From: Flavobacteriales bacterium
Lineage (GTDB): Bacteria; Bacteroidota; Bacteroidia; Flavobacteriales_D; Sanyastnellaceae
DNA length: 64,000 bases
Reading direction: 5' to 3'
Assembly: GCA_947462725.1 (NCBI GenBank)
Contig: CANHPZ010000002.1
Coordinates: 1-64,000 of the forward strand
Each line of letters opens with the position of its first letter. Position 1 is the stretch's first letter. The notes under the pieces are model-generated. The model ran no database searches. It was given only the letters and a program-made list of their open reading frames with translations, and had not been told where the DNA came from. Positions 17,615 to 26,717 of the stretch are shown here, in pieces. The position numbers were made by a program, and so were the translations under genes.

Positions 17615-18196
17615 TTATTGCCCGTAGAGGTGGTGGTCTCGGATGTAATGAAGAACATCCTCATTAATGAGATTGTCCACAGATTCATGCGCGCTTAATC
17701 GTTGCCTGATTTCAGTTGCTGAAAGGTGAAGCAGATTACCCTTGATCAATTTAACGGACGCATATAGCCGCTGATCAATCGATGGGTTTGCTGTTGCGCC
17801 TGATCTGTGATAAATGAGTACGGGGAAATTGTGCAGAATCCACTCATATTCTTTCCATAGATGAAAAGATTGCCAGTTGTCTTCACCCATGATGAGGTGA
17901 AAATGATGCGTGAATTCAGTGGTCAATTGTCTCAGTGTTGCGCATGTGTATGAGGGTCGGGGCATATTGAACTCAACATCGCTGGCGATTAGTTTTTCAT
18001 GCGCACTGCAAGCGATTTGAACCATGCTCATGCGATCGCCTTCGGGCGCGAGCATGCTGATCGGTTTAAATGGGTTTTGAGGACTAACAATGAACCAAAC
18101 TTCATCTAAATGAAATTGTTCAATGGCTTGAAGCCCAATGGCTGTATGACCGCTATGCGGTGGGTTGAATGAGCCGAAGTAAAGACCTACTTTCAT
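17615..18196 (-). CDS. nadD: Nicotinate-nucleotide adenylyltransferase
   Basis: A 193-residue nucleotidyltransferase with the N-terminal GLYFGSFNPPHSGH loop (the second His is the T/HxGH motif) and late LHLSATEIRQRL (the ISSTxxR-like motif). NadD adenylates nicotinate mononucleotide in NAD synthesis in the cytoplasm. The chosen ATG at 18196 overlaps the gmk stop as ATGA and starts right at the conserved strand; the upstream frame extension lies inside gmk. Third gene of yicC-gmk-nadD. Confidence 0.93.
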   Translation of the reverse strand: MKVGLYFGSFNPPHSGHTAIGLQAIEQFHLDEVWFIVSPQNPFKPISMLAPEGDRMSMVQIACSAHEKLIASDVEFNMPRPSYTCATLRQLTTEFTHHFHLIMGEDNWQSFHLWKEYEWILHNFPVLIYHRSGATANPSIDQRLYASVKLIKGNLLHLSATEIRQRLSAHESVDNLINEDVLHYIRDHHLYGQ

Positions 18197-18768
18197 TGAA
18201 TGCCGAGAAAATTGCGAACGCATGATTCTGCATCAATCAGTGCGGTGGGCAGGTCATCATTGACAACAACAACGTCGAAACGAGGCTCAAATTCCATTTC
18301 GTGATGTGCCTTAGCAATGCGCTGAGCAATTTTCTCAGTGGTTTCTGTGCTGCGTGCATTCAAGCGTTTGTCGAGCTCCTCGATACTGGGTGGTTTCACA
18401 AAAACCGCCAGGGCTTGATCACCAAGAATTTTCTTGAGATTCAACCCACCAACAACATCCAAATCGAAAATCACGTGCTCTCCCCTATCCCAGATTCGTT
18501 CGATTTCACTTTTAAGTGTTCCGTAGTATTGACCGGAATAAACTTCTTCCCATTCAATGAATTCGCCTGTGCGCGCTCGCTGAAGGAACTCGTCTGCGGA
18601 GATGAAGTAGTAGTCAACACCGTTTTTCTCGTAATCACGCATTGCGCGTGTAGTTGCAGAAACAGAGAACGCCAAACGCAAATCTGTAATACCCATCAAA
18701 TGCCTAACGATGGTTGTTTTGCCGGCACCGCTGGGAGCGGAAAATATGATTGCCTTGCCTTGGTTCAT
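18193..18768 (-). CDS. gmk: Guanylate kinase
   Basis: A 191-residue P-loop kinase phosphorylating GMP to GDP. The Walker A motif FSAPSGAGKTT starts at about residue 8. GMP-binding residues follow in the SATTRAMRDYEKNGVDYYF region and in EWEEVYSGQYYGT, and the lid region carries RIAKAHHEME. The start at 18768 (MNQGKA) puts the P-loop at the usual distance; an in-frame ATG at 18786 would add 6 residues. It lies 24 bases after yicC and overlaps nadD by 4 bases (ATGA). Confidence 0.95.
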   Translation of the reverse strand: MNQGKAIIFSAPSGAGKTTIVRHLMGITDLRLAFSVSATTRAMRDYEKNGVDYYFISADEFLQRARTGEFIEWEEVYSGQYYGTLKSEIERIWDRGEHVIFDLDVVGGLNLKKILGDQALAVFVKPPSIEELDKRLNARSTETTEKIAQRIAKAHHEMEFEPRFDVVVVNDDLPTALIDAESCVRNFLGIQ

Positions 18769-18792
18769 GATGGTTGTGGCGCGCAAAAATAC

Positions 18793-19662
18793 TTATAGCA
18801 CGTTGTTGATTTGTTCTTTGATTTTTTCCAATTCGTCTTTCATCACAACCACTAGTCGTTGCATGTCGGCGTCGTTTGCTTTACTGCCGATGGTATTGAT
18901 TTCGCGACCCATTTCTTGAGAAATAAAGCCTAGTTTTTTACCCTGTGACTCCCCTTTCAGCTCATCACTGAAGTGAGCGCAATTGGTATCGAGTCGTTGG
19001 TATTCCTCACTGATGTCGAGGCGTTCCAAGTAGTAAATTATTTCTTGCTCAAAGCGGTTGGGGTCTATTTTATCAATTGGAATAAGCTCCTCCAAATTAT
19101 TCCTAAGTTTTTCTCTTACGCGTTGATTGCGCGTTTTAATAGGCTCTTGCAATGCATTGCGGTTTTCGAGAATCGTCGCAACGCGATGTTCGAATTCCTT
19201 GGAAAGTTTTTCTCCCTCCAATTTACGGTAGGTATCAAATCGATGGAAGGCATCTTTGATCAATGAAAACAAAGCGGCCCATTCCTCTTCATTCAGCTCA
19301 GTCGACTCCGGTTTAAGCACATCAGGTATGCGCATGAGTGCGTTGAGATAATCGCCACCGGAAACACCAGCCTCATCGCTGAAAGCCTTGAGATCCTCGT
19401 AATACGCCAACATCAGCGGTTTATTGATGGACAAGCGCTTTTCTGCGTCTAGGCTTTCATAATACACCAGCAGATCCGCCTTACCGCGTTGAATGTTCTC
19501 GCTCAACCAGGACCTCAACTCAAGTTCTTTTTCGCGATAAGTGCTTGGGATACGCATATTCAAATCCAATTGCTTGCTGTTTAATGAGCGCAATTCAATC
19601 GTGAATTTTTTATTTCCAATAGTGCCTTCGGACTTACCGAATCCGGTCATTGATCGTAGCAT
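18793..19662 (-). CDS. yicC: YicC-family endoribonuclease
   Basis: A 289-residue protein of family-typical length, starting with LRSMTGFGK and containing ELRSLNSKQLDLNMRIP and the C-terminal LGFISQEMGREINTIGSKANDADMQ... signature (here read as GFISQEMGREINT). YicC proteins are cytoplasmic endoribonucleases implicated in small-RNA turnover in E. coli. It is the first gene of yicC-gmk-nadD, an arrangement common in bacteria. Confidence 0.93.
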   Translation of the reverse strand: MLRSMTGFGKSEGTIGNKKFTIELRSLNSKQLDLNMRIPSTYREKELELRSWLSENIQRGKADLLVYYESLDAEKRLSINKPLMLAYYEDLKAFSDEAGVSGGDYLNALMRIPDVLKPESTELNEEEWAALFSLIKDAFHRFDTYRKLEGEKLSKEFEHRVATILENRNALQEPIKTRNQRVREKLRNNLEELIPIDKIDPNRFEQEIIYYLERLDISEEYQRLDTNCAHFSDELKGESQGKKLGFISQEMGREINTIGSKANDADMQRLVVVMKDELEKIKEQINNVL

Positions 19663-19673
19663 GTTCTGTATTT

Positions 19674-21215
19674 TTAAAGAGGCATGTTGCTATGCTTTTT
19701 CTTGGGCATGCTATCTACTTTGTTTTCAAGCATAGCAAACGCACGAATCAGCTTTTCTCTAGTTTGTGATGGCAAGATAACCTCATCTACATAACCGCGT
19801 TGAGCGGCGCTATATGGGTTGGCAAAGAGCTCTGCGTATTCAGCCTCCTTTTCCTTCCATTTCTGTTCGGGATTAGAAGCCTCAGATATTTCTTTTTTGA
19901 AAATAATTTCGGCCGCGCCCTTAGCGCCCATAACAGCAATTTCGGCCGTTGGCCAAGCATAATTCATGTCGGCACCAATATGCTTGGAGTTCATGACGTC
20001 GTAAGCACCTCCGTATGCTTTTCTAGTAATCACGGTTACGCGAGGAACCGTGGCTTCACTGAATGCATAAAGCAGTTTTGCTCCATTAGAGATGATACCA
20101 TTCCACTCCTGATCTGTACCGGGTAAGAATCCCGGCACATCTTCAAACACGAGCAATGGAATATTAAACGCATCGCAGAAACGCACGAAACGAGCGCCTT
20201 TGGCCGAAGATTTAATATCCAGCACTCCGGCAAGAAATGCAGGTTGGTTAGCAACAAGACCAATGCTGCGTCCGGCTATACGGGCAAAACCTACAATAAT
20301 ATTTTCTGCGTAGTCTTTATGAACTTCAAACCACGAACCTTCGTCAATTGCCTCGGTAATGACCTCGTGCATATCGTAAGGTTGATTTGGATTTTCCGGA
20401 ATTATAGTGTCCAGCTTTGGACGCGACTCATTGCCGTGTGAGTAATTCGCAGCAGGAGCTTGGTCTTCGCAATTTTGTGGCATGTAGCCCATAAGCTCGC
20501 GAATCATCTTCAGACAAGCGACATCGTTTTCTGCTTTGAAATGTGTTACACCGCTTTTGGATGCGTGGGTAGAAGCACCTCCAAGTTCTTCGCTTGTTAC
20601 CTCTTCGTGTGTCACCGTCTTCACCACATTAGGCCCGGTCACAAACATGTAGCTTGTGTTTTCTACCATGAGAATGAAATCGGTAAGCGCTGGTGAATAA
20701 ACCGCACCACCCGCACACGGCCCCATGATTGCGCTGATTTGCGGCACAACTCCACTAGCGCGTGTGTTGCGATAAAATATATCAGCATATGCACCAAGTG
20801 AAACCACCCCCTCTTGAATACGCGCTCCTCCGCTATCATTGAGGCCAATAACAGGTGCGCCATTTTGCATAGCCAAATCCATGATGCGACATATTTTCTC
20901 AGCGTGTGCCTCCGCTAGTGAGCCACCCATTACGGTGAAGTCTTGAGAAAAAACATACACCAAACGACCATTGATTGTGCCGTATCCAGTGATAACACCA
21001 TCTCCGGGGTAAACCTCTTTGTCGAGACCGAAATTGGTAGATCGATGTGTGACAAGCATACCGAGCTCCTCGAATGAATTTTCATCGAGCAGAAAGTGCA
21101 GCCTCTCTCTAGCGGTGAGTTTGCCCTTTTTGTGTTGCGATTCGATTCGTTTTGCCCCACCACCCAAATGAGCGGATGCAATTTTATCTGCAAGAATTTT
21201 GTGCTTATTAGACAT
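19674..21215 (-). CDS. pccB: Acyl-CoA carboxylase carboxyltransferase subunit (propionyl-CoA type)
   Basis: A 513-residue protein with two crotonase-like halves of the biotin-dependent carboxyltransferase family. N half: [14 protein letters not shown], then [17 protein letters not shown] half: [10 protein letters not shown] and [14 protein letters not shown]. It moves CO2 between carboxybiotin and an acyl-CoA, most likely propionyl-CoA/methylmalonyl-CoA. The biotin carboxylase and carrier subunits are not in this window, so a methylmalonyl-CoA decarboxylase alpha role (MmdA) is also possible. It has its own perfect TAnnTTTG element and lies 11 bases upstream of yicC, so it may lead that operon. 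Confidence 0.9.
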   Translation of the reverse strand: MSNKHKILADKIASAHLGGGAKRIESQHKKGKLTARERLHFLLDENSFEELGMLVTHRSTNFGLDKEVYPGDGVITGYGTINGRLVYVFSQDFTVMGGSLAEAHAEKICRIMDLAMQNGAPVIGLNDSGGARIQEGVVSLGAYADIFYRNTRASGVVPQISAIMGPCAGGAVYSPALTDFILMVENTSYMFVTGPNVVKTVTHEEVTSEELGGASTHASKSGVTHFKAENDVACLKMIRELMGYMPQNCEDQAPAANYSHGNESRPKLDTIIPENPNQPYDMHEVITEAIDEGSWFEVHKDYAENIIVGFARIAGRSIGLVANQPAFLAGVLDIKSSAKGARFVRFCDAFNIPLLVFEDVPGFLPGTDQEWNGIISNGAKLLYAFSEATVPRVTVITRKAYGGAYDVMNSKHIGADMNYAWPTAEIAVMGAKGAAEIIFKKEISEASNPEQKWKEKEAEYAELFANPYSAAQRGYVDEVILPSQTREKLIRAFAMLENKVDSMPKKKHSNMPL

Positions 21216-21234
21216 GTTAAAATCTATGTGCGCG

Positions 21235-21242
21235 CAAATGTA
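21235..21242 (-). promoter_or_regulatory. TAnnTTTG promoter element of the carboxyltransferase gene
   Basis: The minus strand reads TACATTTG, a perfect TAnnTTTG match 19 bases before the ATG at 21215, followed by CGCGC. Confidence 0.6.
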
Positions 21243-21279
21243 GTCGGCACAGTGTCATTCACACGCGGAAAGGCCTCGG

Positions 21280-22986
21280 TTATTTGCCCGGGATGGCATC
21301 AAGAAGCTTTTGGGTGTATTCAGATTTCGGTCGATTGAATACAGCATCAGCAATCCCTATTTCTTCTATTTTCCCTTTATTCATTACCAATATCCTATCA
21401 CTCATGTAATGCACAACACGCAGGTCGTGTGAAATGAAAAGATAGGTTAGCCCAAACTCAAACTTCAAATCGTTCAACAGATTGAGCACTTGTGCCTGCA
21501 CCGAAACATCTAGCGCAGAAACACTTTCGTCACAAATGATGAATGATGGCTTGCAGGCTAAGGCACGTGCGATCACGATTCGTTGTCGCTGCCCACCGCT
21601 AAACTCATGCGGGTAGCGGTCGAAATGTGAAGAATTAAGACCAACCTTTTCGAGCAGGTCAATTGCTTTACGTTTTCGGTCGTTGTCGCTATTACCAATG
21701 CCATGAACCAACATAGGCTCGGTGATGGCGCGACCAATCGAGTGTTTTGGGTTGAGCGCAGAATATGGGTCTTGAAATATGATTTGAATTTCTTTGCGAA
21801 TGTTGCGCAGGGCTTGGCCGGATAGGTTCGCCAAGTTGATAGGAGAGTTCTGGTCGAAGTGATAGTTGATAATACCTTCAGTGGCCGGAATCAAACCGAG
21901 AAGCATTCTGCTCAATGTGGTTTTTCCGCACCCGCTCTCTCCCACCAATCCGAGTGTCTCGCCCTTAAATATTTCAAATGAAACATGATCAACAGCGGTG
22001 TTGGTTTTGATGTTTCTGCGCAAGAACGCATGAGTAGAATATTGTTTCGAAAGGTTGTGCACCGATAGAAAGGGCAATTCACCCAAGGGCCTTTCCTGTC
22101 TGGGTTGAGCCGCTGGTTGAGGGTTGTTTTCGAAGTCGGCAATGGTTAGTAATCGCTGATGTTTTTTATCTGCGTTCGGACGGCATTGCAACAGGCCTCG
22201 TGTATACTCATTTTGAGGGCTATTCAACACGTCACTAACCGTCCCGTACTCAACCATTTTTCCGCTCTTCATAACCAAAACGTCATCAGCAATTTCTTCA
22301 ACCACGCCTAAATCGTGGGTTATGAAGATTATACCCATGCCTCGCGTATGCTGAAGCGATTTAAGGAGGTGCAGAATTTCACCCTGCACAGTGACGTCTA
22401 GCGCTGTTGTTGGCTCGTCTGCAATGAGAAGCAGTGGTTCACACGCAATGGCCATTGCAATCATTACGCGCTGGCGCTGACCGCCACTCAACTGATGTGG
22501 ATATTGATCGATCATCGCAGATGCGCGAGGAAGCTTCACCTCTTCAAATAATTCGAGTGTTCTATTGCGAGATTGTTCACGAGAAAAACCTAAGTGCTTC
22601 ATCAAAACCTCTGACACCTGCTGTCCGCAAGTGATTACGGGGTTAAGCGATGTCATAGGCTCCTGGAAGATCATAGCGATTTTGCTGCCCCTAAGTTGAA
22701 GTAGCATATTATCGCCGGGTAGGCATTCTTTTTTGTCGGCCACCCCCTCAATAATCGAAGAGTGAAAACGAAATGTTCCGGAAGTGAAAACTGTTTTTTC
22801 AGGGTTCAATAAGCCCATTATACTTAATGAAGACACGGATTTTCCGCTGCCCGACTCACCCACAATTGCTAAGGTTTTTCCTTGAGATACGGAGAATGAA
22901 CTATCCTCTACCGCTTGCAATAATCCGGTGTTGTTTGGAAAAGCAATTCCAAGATGGTTTACCTCAAGAATGACGTTTTCCTTCAT
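21280..22986 (-). CDS. Peptide-type ABC transporter, two fused ATPase domains
   Basis: A 568-residue protein with two complete ABC ATPase domains. First: Walker A GESGSGKS, signature LSGGQRQR, Walker B LLIADEPT. Second: GESGCGKT, FSGGQRQR, FIICDESVSALD. Both resemble the DppD/DppF (YejF, GsiA) oligopeptide-uptake group. It would energise import of peptides or similar solutes, but no permease or binding-protein gene is nearby. The start at 22986 overlaps the preceding lipoprotein stop (ATGA); the upstream extension of the frame is inside that gene. Confidence 0.92.
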   Translation of the reverse strand: MKENVILEVNHLGIAFPNNTGLLQAVEDSSFSVSQGKTLAIVGESGSGKSVSSLSIMGLLNPEKTVFTSGTFRFHSSIIEGVADKKECLPGDNMLLQLRGSKIAMIFQEPMTSLNPVITCGQQVSEVLMKHLGFSREQSRNRTLELFEEVKLPRASAMIDQYPHQLSGGQRQRVMIAMAIACEPLLLIADEPTTALDVTVQGEILHLLKSLQHTRGMGIIFITHDLGVVEEIADDVLVMKSGKMVEYGTVSDVLNSPQNEYTRGLLQCRPNADKKHQRLLTIADFENNPQPAAQPRQERPLGELPFLSVHNLSKQYSTHAFLRRNIKTNTAVDHVSFEIFKGETLGLVGESGCGKTTLSRMLLGLIPATEGIINYHFDQNSPINLANLSGQALRNIRKEIQIIFQDPYSALNPKHSIGRAITEPMLVHGIGNSDNDRKRKAIDLLEKVGLNSSHFDRYPHEFSGGQRQRIVIARALACKPSFIICDESVSALDVSVQAQVLNLLNDLKFEFGLTYLFISHDLRVVHYMSDRILVMNKGKIEEIGIADAVFNRPKSEYTQKLLDAIPGK

Positions 22987-23510
22987 TGCATAGATTCGTT
23001 GAAGAGCAGGCGGATGCAAGACCTATTTTCTTTGCCATGGCCCTTTGAAAGCGACACGGTAACTAGCCGGCCATGCTCTGTGAGCGACCGCCATTCGACG
23101 TGACTGCTGAGGGTTTTTCCATCGCCGAAACGCTGCTGGTAATAGTCTTGAAAATCTGACATCAGATGATCGAATAGCGCTTCGTTTGCAGGGTAAACAT
23201 CAAGGTGTATATGGTTCAATCCATCTAGATTGAAACTATACGATATTTCATACCACGTGGAGTCTATTTCCTTGGGTTCGAATCGATAGATGAGCTCATC
23301 AGGCATGCTGTAAACTGATGTTGCTTGCTCATTGCGCTTTATTGCTTTTGGCTCGTCTCCCATGTGAATACCCCTGAAGTCGCCGCCTTTTTCAGGCATT
23401 AGAATGGTCTCAGCATTCAACTGTGTTTGCGCTGTTTGACAACCGACCACCGCCTGCAAGGTCATTGCAGCGAAGCACAGTGGAATCAGTTGAATGGGAA
23501 CGAGGCGCAT
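22983..23510 (-). CDS. Putative lipoprotein of unknown function
   Basis: A 175-residue protein. The first 24 residues form a hydrophobic leader ending AVVGC, a good lipobox, so it is probably a membrane-anchored lipoprotein. The remaining domain (with FRGIHMGD near the start and HIHLDVYP in the middle) is not one I recognise; the FRGI-x-x-GD pattern resembles a short element found in several Bacteroidota secreted proteins. It overlaps the ABC ATPase gene by 4 bases and should be cotranscribed with it. Confidence 0.6.
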   Translation of the reverse strand: MRLVPIQLIPLCFAAMTLQAVVGCQTAQTQLNAETILMPEKGGDFRGIHMGDEPKAIKRNEQATSVYSMPDELIYRFEPKEIDSTWYEISYSFNLDGLNHIHLDVYPANEALFDHLMSDFQDYYQQRFGDGKTLSSHVEWRSLTEHGRLVTVSLSKGHGKENRSCIRLLFNESMQ

Positions 23511-23640
23511 GATTCAAATATCGGATGTGAAATTTATTATGGCGCATTGGGCCACAACAACAATGAGCCATTCAATGTTAATAGCCGCACACAATATTTG
23601 GAATACAGTTTTTGTTGGTTGATGCAAAACCAGAACGACC

Positions 23641-25086
23641 ATGAAGACTAAAACCCTAATCGCAGCCGCTACACTCTCTGTGCTTTTTGTTTACTACACG
23701 ACCCAATTATCGCAAGCTGTTGAGTCGAGTGTTGGAAGTCCAACAGCGGCAATTCAAGCAGTCTTTAACGACTCCGTAGCCACAACCGACGTTAATGATG
23801 CATTTCCGCAAGCGAAAACGGGTGAATGGCCGAAGTCGACATTCAATCGTTTTGTCGTGAATAACACGAGTAAATCAGACATTATATGCCGTAAAGGAAC
23901 TCGTATAAGTTTTCCATCGGAGTCTTTTGAGGATAGCAACGGCAATGTGGTTTATGATGTGGAGTTGATCGTAGAAGAGTGCTATGATTTGAAAGAGATG
24001 CTGGCTGAAAAACTATCAACAACAAGTGGCTCTAGGATTATCGAGACCGCAGGAATGGTGAATATTGTTGCCAACAAAAGCGGTGTAGAACTGAGGTTAA
24101 GAGATGGGGTGCAATACACCCTGGAATTTCCTAATGGCGGCAAACGTGAAGATGATTTTGAGTTGTTTTACGGTGAACGCAACGCCGATGGAATCATCAA
24201 CTGGGTAAGTGCAGGACAGAAAGCGAATAGCCGAGTTGTTAATTCATCCACCAACTCTGCACGATCGATTAAGGAGAGTTGTTTTATTCAAATTTGCGAG
24301 AGTGAGTTTAGACGAAGAACCCTAGTGAGTGAAATGGATTATTTCAATTGGCAGTTGCTTGGAGGACAAACGCTGAACCAGTGGTTTGTGTCGAATTTTA
24401 ATCCTGATGCGGAAATGGTCGATGATTTTTGTGCAGACAAGCTGTTGTCCCAGATTACTTTTCATGTAAATAGAGATGGAAGTTTTATGGATTATTACAT
24501 CTCTCACGAGTCTAAACCTTCTTATGATCGTGTAATTGCTGAGTTTCTATCTACTATGCCGCCATTGGATTTAAGCGCTGCCATGCCGAGTTATAGCACT
24601 GATCACGCTTGTATTTTGACGTTTGGGCACAAACAGGGTTCGAGTAATGATGATTTTGTTGAGCGTTTTGCAAAGAAATACGATTATTCAGATGCGGAAA
24701 AGGCAATGTCAGAGGTGAATACGTCTGACCTCGATTATTATATGTTTTCAAGTACCGAGTTAGGTTGGATCAATTGTGATCGGTTCTATCAGGAACAATC
24801 GCCATTAGTCGATTTCTATGTTGAAGCCAATAGCTCTGATGGCGCAAGTGTTTCTATGGTTTTGGAGGACAGGAAGAGCATTGTTCGCGGCTATCGAAAG
24901 GGTAATGAGTTTGTTTTTAATGGCGTTCCAAGTAATACAAACGTTCGACTGATTGGAGTGGAAAATTCGTCAGGAAAGCCAACCATGGATGTTAAACGCA
25001 CGAATACCTCGCGCATGCGTTGTAAGCTCGACCATTATGAGCCGATTACATTGGCTCGTCTGGACGGCGCGATGTGTTGGAAATGA
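23641..25086 (+). CDS. Secreted protein of unknown function with ZU5-like N-terminal module
   Basis: A 481-residue protein starting with an uncleaved or signal-peptide-like hydrophobic stretch (residues 5-22). Residues about 70-170 (GTRISFPSESFEDSNGNVV, then LSTTSGSRIIETAGM) follow the pattern of beta-sandwich modules in Bacteroidota surface proteins that are distantly ZU5-like. The middle contains several Cys and a stretch with HVNRDGSFMDYYIS recalling TonB-C-like strands. I do not recognise the whole protein. It stands alone between a divergent lipoprotein gene and the ALDH gene, with 130 bases of upstream DNA. Confidence 0.5.
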   Translation: MKTKTLIAAATLSVLFVYYTTQLSQAVESSVGSPTAAIQAVFNDSVATTDVNDAFPQAKTGEWPKSTFNRFVVNNTSKSDIICRKGTRISFPSESFEDSNGNVVYDVELIVEECYDLKEMLAEKLSTTSGSRIIETAGMVNIVANKSGVELRLRDGVQYTLEFPNGGKREDDFELFYGERNADGIINWVSAGQKANSRVVNSSTNSARSIKESCFIQICESEFRRRTLVSEMDYFNWQLLGGQTLNQWFVSNFNPDAEMVDDFCADKLLSQITFHVNRDGSFMDYYISHESKPSYDRVIAEFLSTMPPLDLSAAMPSYSTDHACILTFGHKQGSSNDDFVERFAKKYDYSDAEKAMSEVNTSDLDYYMFSSTELGWINCDRFYQEQSPLVDFYVEANSSDGASVSMVLEDRKSIVRGYRKGNEFVFNGVPSNTNVRLIGVENSSGKPTMDVKRTNTSRMRCKLDHYEPITLARLDGAMCWK

Positions 25087-25115
25087 CTTCAGGTATGCGT
25101 GGGATATTTCGCGTG

Positions 25116-25123
25116 TATCTTTG
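25116..25123 (+). promoter_or_regulatory. TAnnTTTG promoter element of the aldehyde dehydrogenase gene
   Basis: TATCTTTG, a perfect match, ends 17 bases before the ATG at 25141. The region is intergenic and no clear -33 TTTG is seen. Confidence 0.6.
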
Positions 25124-25140
25124 CGATATAAATACTATTC

Positions 25141-26673
25141 ATGAACATTGAACACTCCCTTAAAGTGCTGGGTTTGCAGAAGGAAAACCTTGGCACAAGT
25201 ACCGGTCGCGAATTTTTTGGAACCGGGGATTTAATCTCGTCGTATTCACCTGTTGATGGCAGTCTTATTGGCGCCGTCAGAGCAACAACACGAGAGGATT
25301 ACGATCGCGCCGTTGGTGCGGCTCAAGAAGCCTTTTCGACTTGGCGTTTGATGCCCGCGCCAAAGCGTGGTGAGATAGTCCGTCAATTCGGTGACAAGCT
25401 GAGAGCGAAAAAGCAAGAGCTTGGTCAGCTTGTTTCCTACGAAATGGGTAAGTCTTTGCAAGAGGGACTTGGAGAGGTTCAGGAGATGATTGACATATGT
25501 GATTTTGCTGTTGGATTGTCCCGTCAGTTGTATGGTTTGACTATGCATAGTGAGCGTCCGGGTCACCGTATGTATGAGCAATGGCACCCTCTTGGTGTAG
25601 TTGGAATTATTTCGGCTTTTAATTTTCCAGTTGCTGTTTGGAGCTGGAATAGCGCTCTGGCTTGGATTTGCGGTAATGTATCTATTTGGAAAGGAAGCGA
25701 AAAGACCCCACTTTGCTCAATTGCTTGTCAGAATATTTGGAATGAAGTTGCTGAAGACAATAACCTTCCTGAAGGCATTTCTTGCATTGTAACCGGTGAT
25801 GGTATAATTGGAAATTGGATGACAGAGGATAAGCGATTGCCTCTTATTTCAGCTACCGGAAGCACACGAATGGGGCGAATAGTTGGTGCTAAGGTGGCTG
25901 AGCGCTTTGGTAAAAGCCTTCTCGAATTGGGAGGCAACAATGCAATAATTGTAACGCCAAATGCGGACCTCAAAATGACCATAATCGGGGCAATTTTCGG
26001 TGCCTGTGGTACAGCTGGTCAGCGTTGCACTACAACACGCCGTTTGATTATTCACGATAGTGTATATGATGAGGTAAAGAATAAGCTTGCGCAGGCATAT
26101 GGTCAGTTGCGCATTGGAAACCCACTAGACCAGAATAATCACGTAGGTCCGTTGATTGATAAGGCTGCTGTTGAATTGTATCTTCAATCAATTGTACAAG
26201 CCAAGCAACAAGGCGGAAATGTTTTGGTTGAGGGTGGTGTATTGACTGGTTCTGGATATGAAAGTGGCTGTTATGTAAAGCCATGTATTATCGAGGTTAA
26301 AGATTCCTCACTTCCGATCGTACAGCACGAGACATTTGCACCGATTCTGTATATTATGAAGTACAGTGAGTTGGCTGATGCGGTTTCCATGCAGAATGGT
26401 GTTGTACAAGGTTTAAGCAGCAGCATCATGACAACCAATATGCGTGAAGCGGAGTATTTTCTATCAGTTGAGGGCAGTGATTGCGGTATAGCCAATGTCA
26501 ATATTGGTACAAGCGGGGCAGAAATAGGCGGCGCTTTTGGTGGAGAAAAGGAAACTGGAGGTGGCCGTGAATCCGGATCAGATAGCTGGAGAAATTACAT
26601 GCGTCGACAAACGAACACGATTAATTACAGTTCGCAATTACCTTTAGCTCAGGGTATTAAGTTTGACTTATAA
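25141..26673 (+). CDS. ALDH7-type aldehyde dehydrogenase (aminoadipate-semialdehyde-like)
   Basis: A 510-residue cytoplasmic NAD(P)-dependent aldehyde dehydrogenase. Visible motifs are the oxyanion and cofactor region SAFNFPVAVWSWN, the general-base Glu in LLELGGNN, the catalytic Cys in AGQRCTT, and HETFAPILY. The overall match, including GGAFGGEKETGGGRESGSD and the C-terminal MRRQTNTINYS, is to the antiquitin (ALDH7A1) group, which oxidises alpha-aminoadipate semialdehyde in lysine breakdown; other aldehydes are possible. It has its own promoter element and a strong terminator, so it is likely monocistronic. Confidence 0.9.
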   Translation: MNIEHSLKVLGLQKENLGTSTGREFFGTGDLISSYSPVDGSLIGAVRATTREDYDRAVGAAQEAFSTWRLMPAPKRGEIVRQFGDKLRAKKQELGQLVSYEMGKSLQEGLGEVQEMIDICDFAVGLSRQLYGLTMHSERPGHRMYEQWHPLGVVGIISAFNFPVAVWSWNSALAWICGNVSIWKGSEKTPLCSIACQNIWNEVAEDNNLPEGISCIVTGDGIIGNWMTEDKRLPLISATGSTRMGRIVGAKVAERFGKSLLELGGNNAIIVTPNADLKMTIIGAIFGACGTAGQRCTTTRRLIIHDSVYDEVKNKLAQAYGQLRIGNPLDQNNHVGPLIDKAAVELYLQSIVQAKQQGGNVLVEGGVLTGSGYESGCYVKPCIIEVKDSSLPIVQHETFAPILYIMKYSELADAVSMQNGVVQGLSSSIMTTNMREAEYFLSVEGSDCGIANVNIGTSGAEIGGAFGGEKETGGGRESGSDSWRNYMRRQTNTINYSSQLPLAQGIKFDL

Positions 26674-26694
26674 CTCTTGTGTGTAAGGAAATAG

Positions 26695-26717
26695 AAAGGG
26701 GCGTATGCCCCTTTTTT
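26695..26717 (+). terminator. Intrinsic terminator after the aldehyde dehydrogenase gene
   Basis: An 8-bp stem AAAGGGGC/GCCCCTTT (26695-26702 and 26707-26714) with a GTAT loop leads into six T (26712-26717). The T run includes two bases of the mnmG stop codon on the other strand. A-rich bases on the left side (GAAA) could let it act in both directions. Confidence 0.85.
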
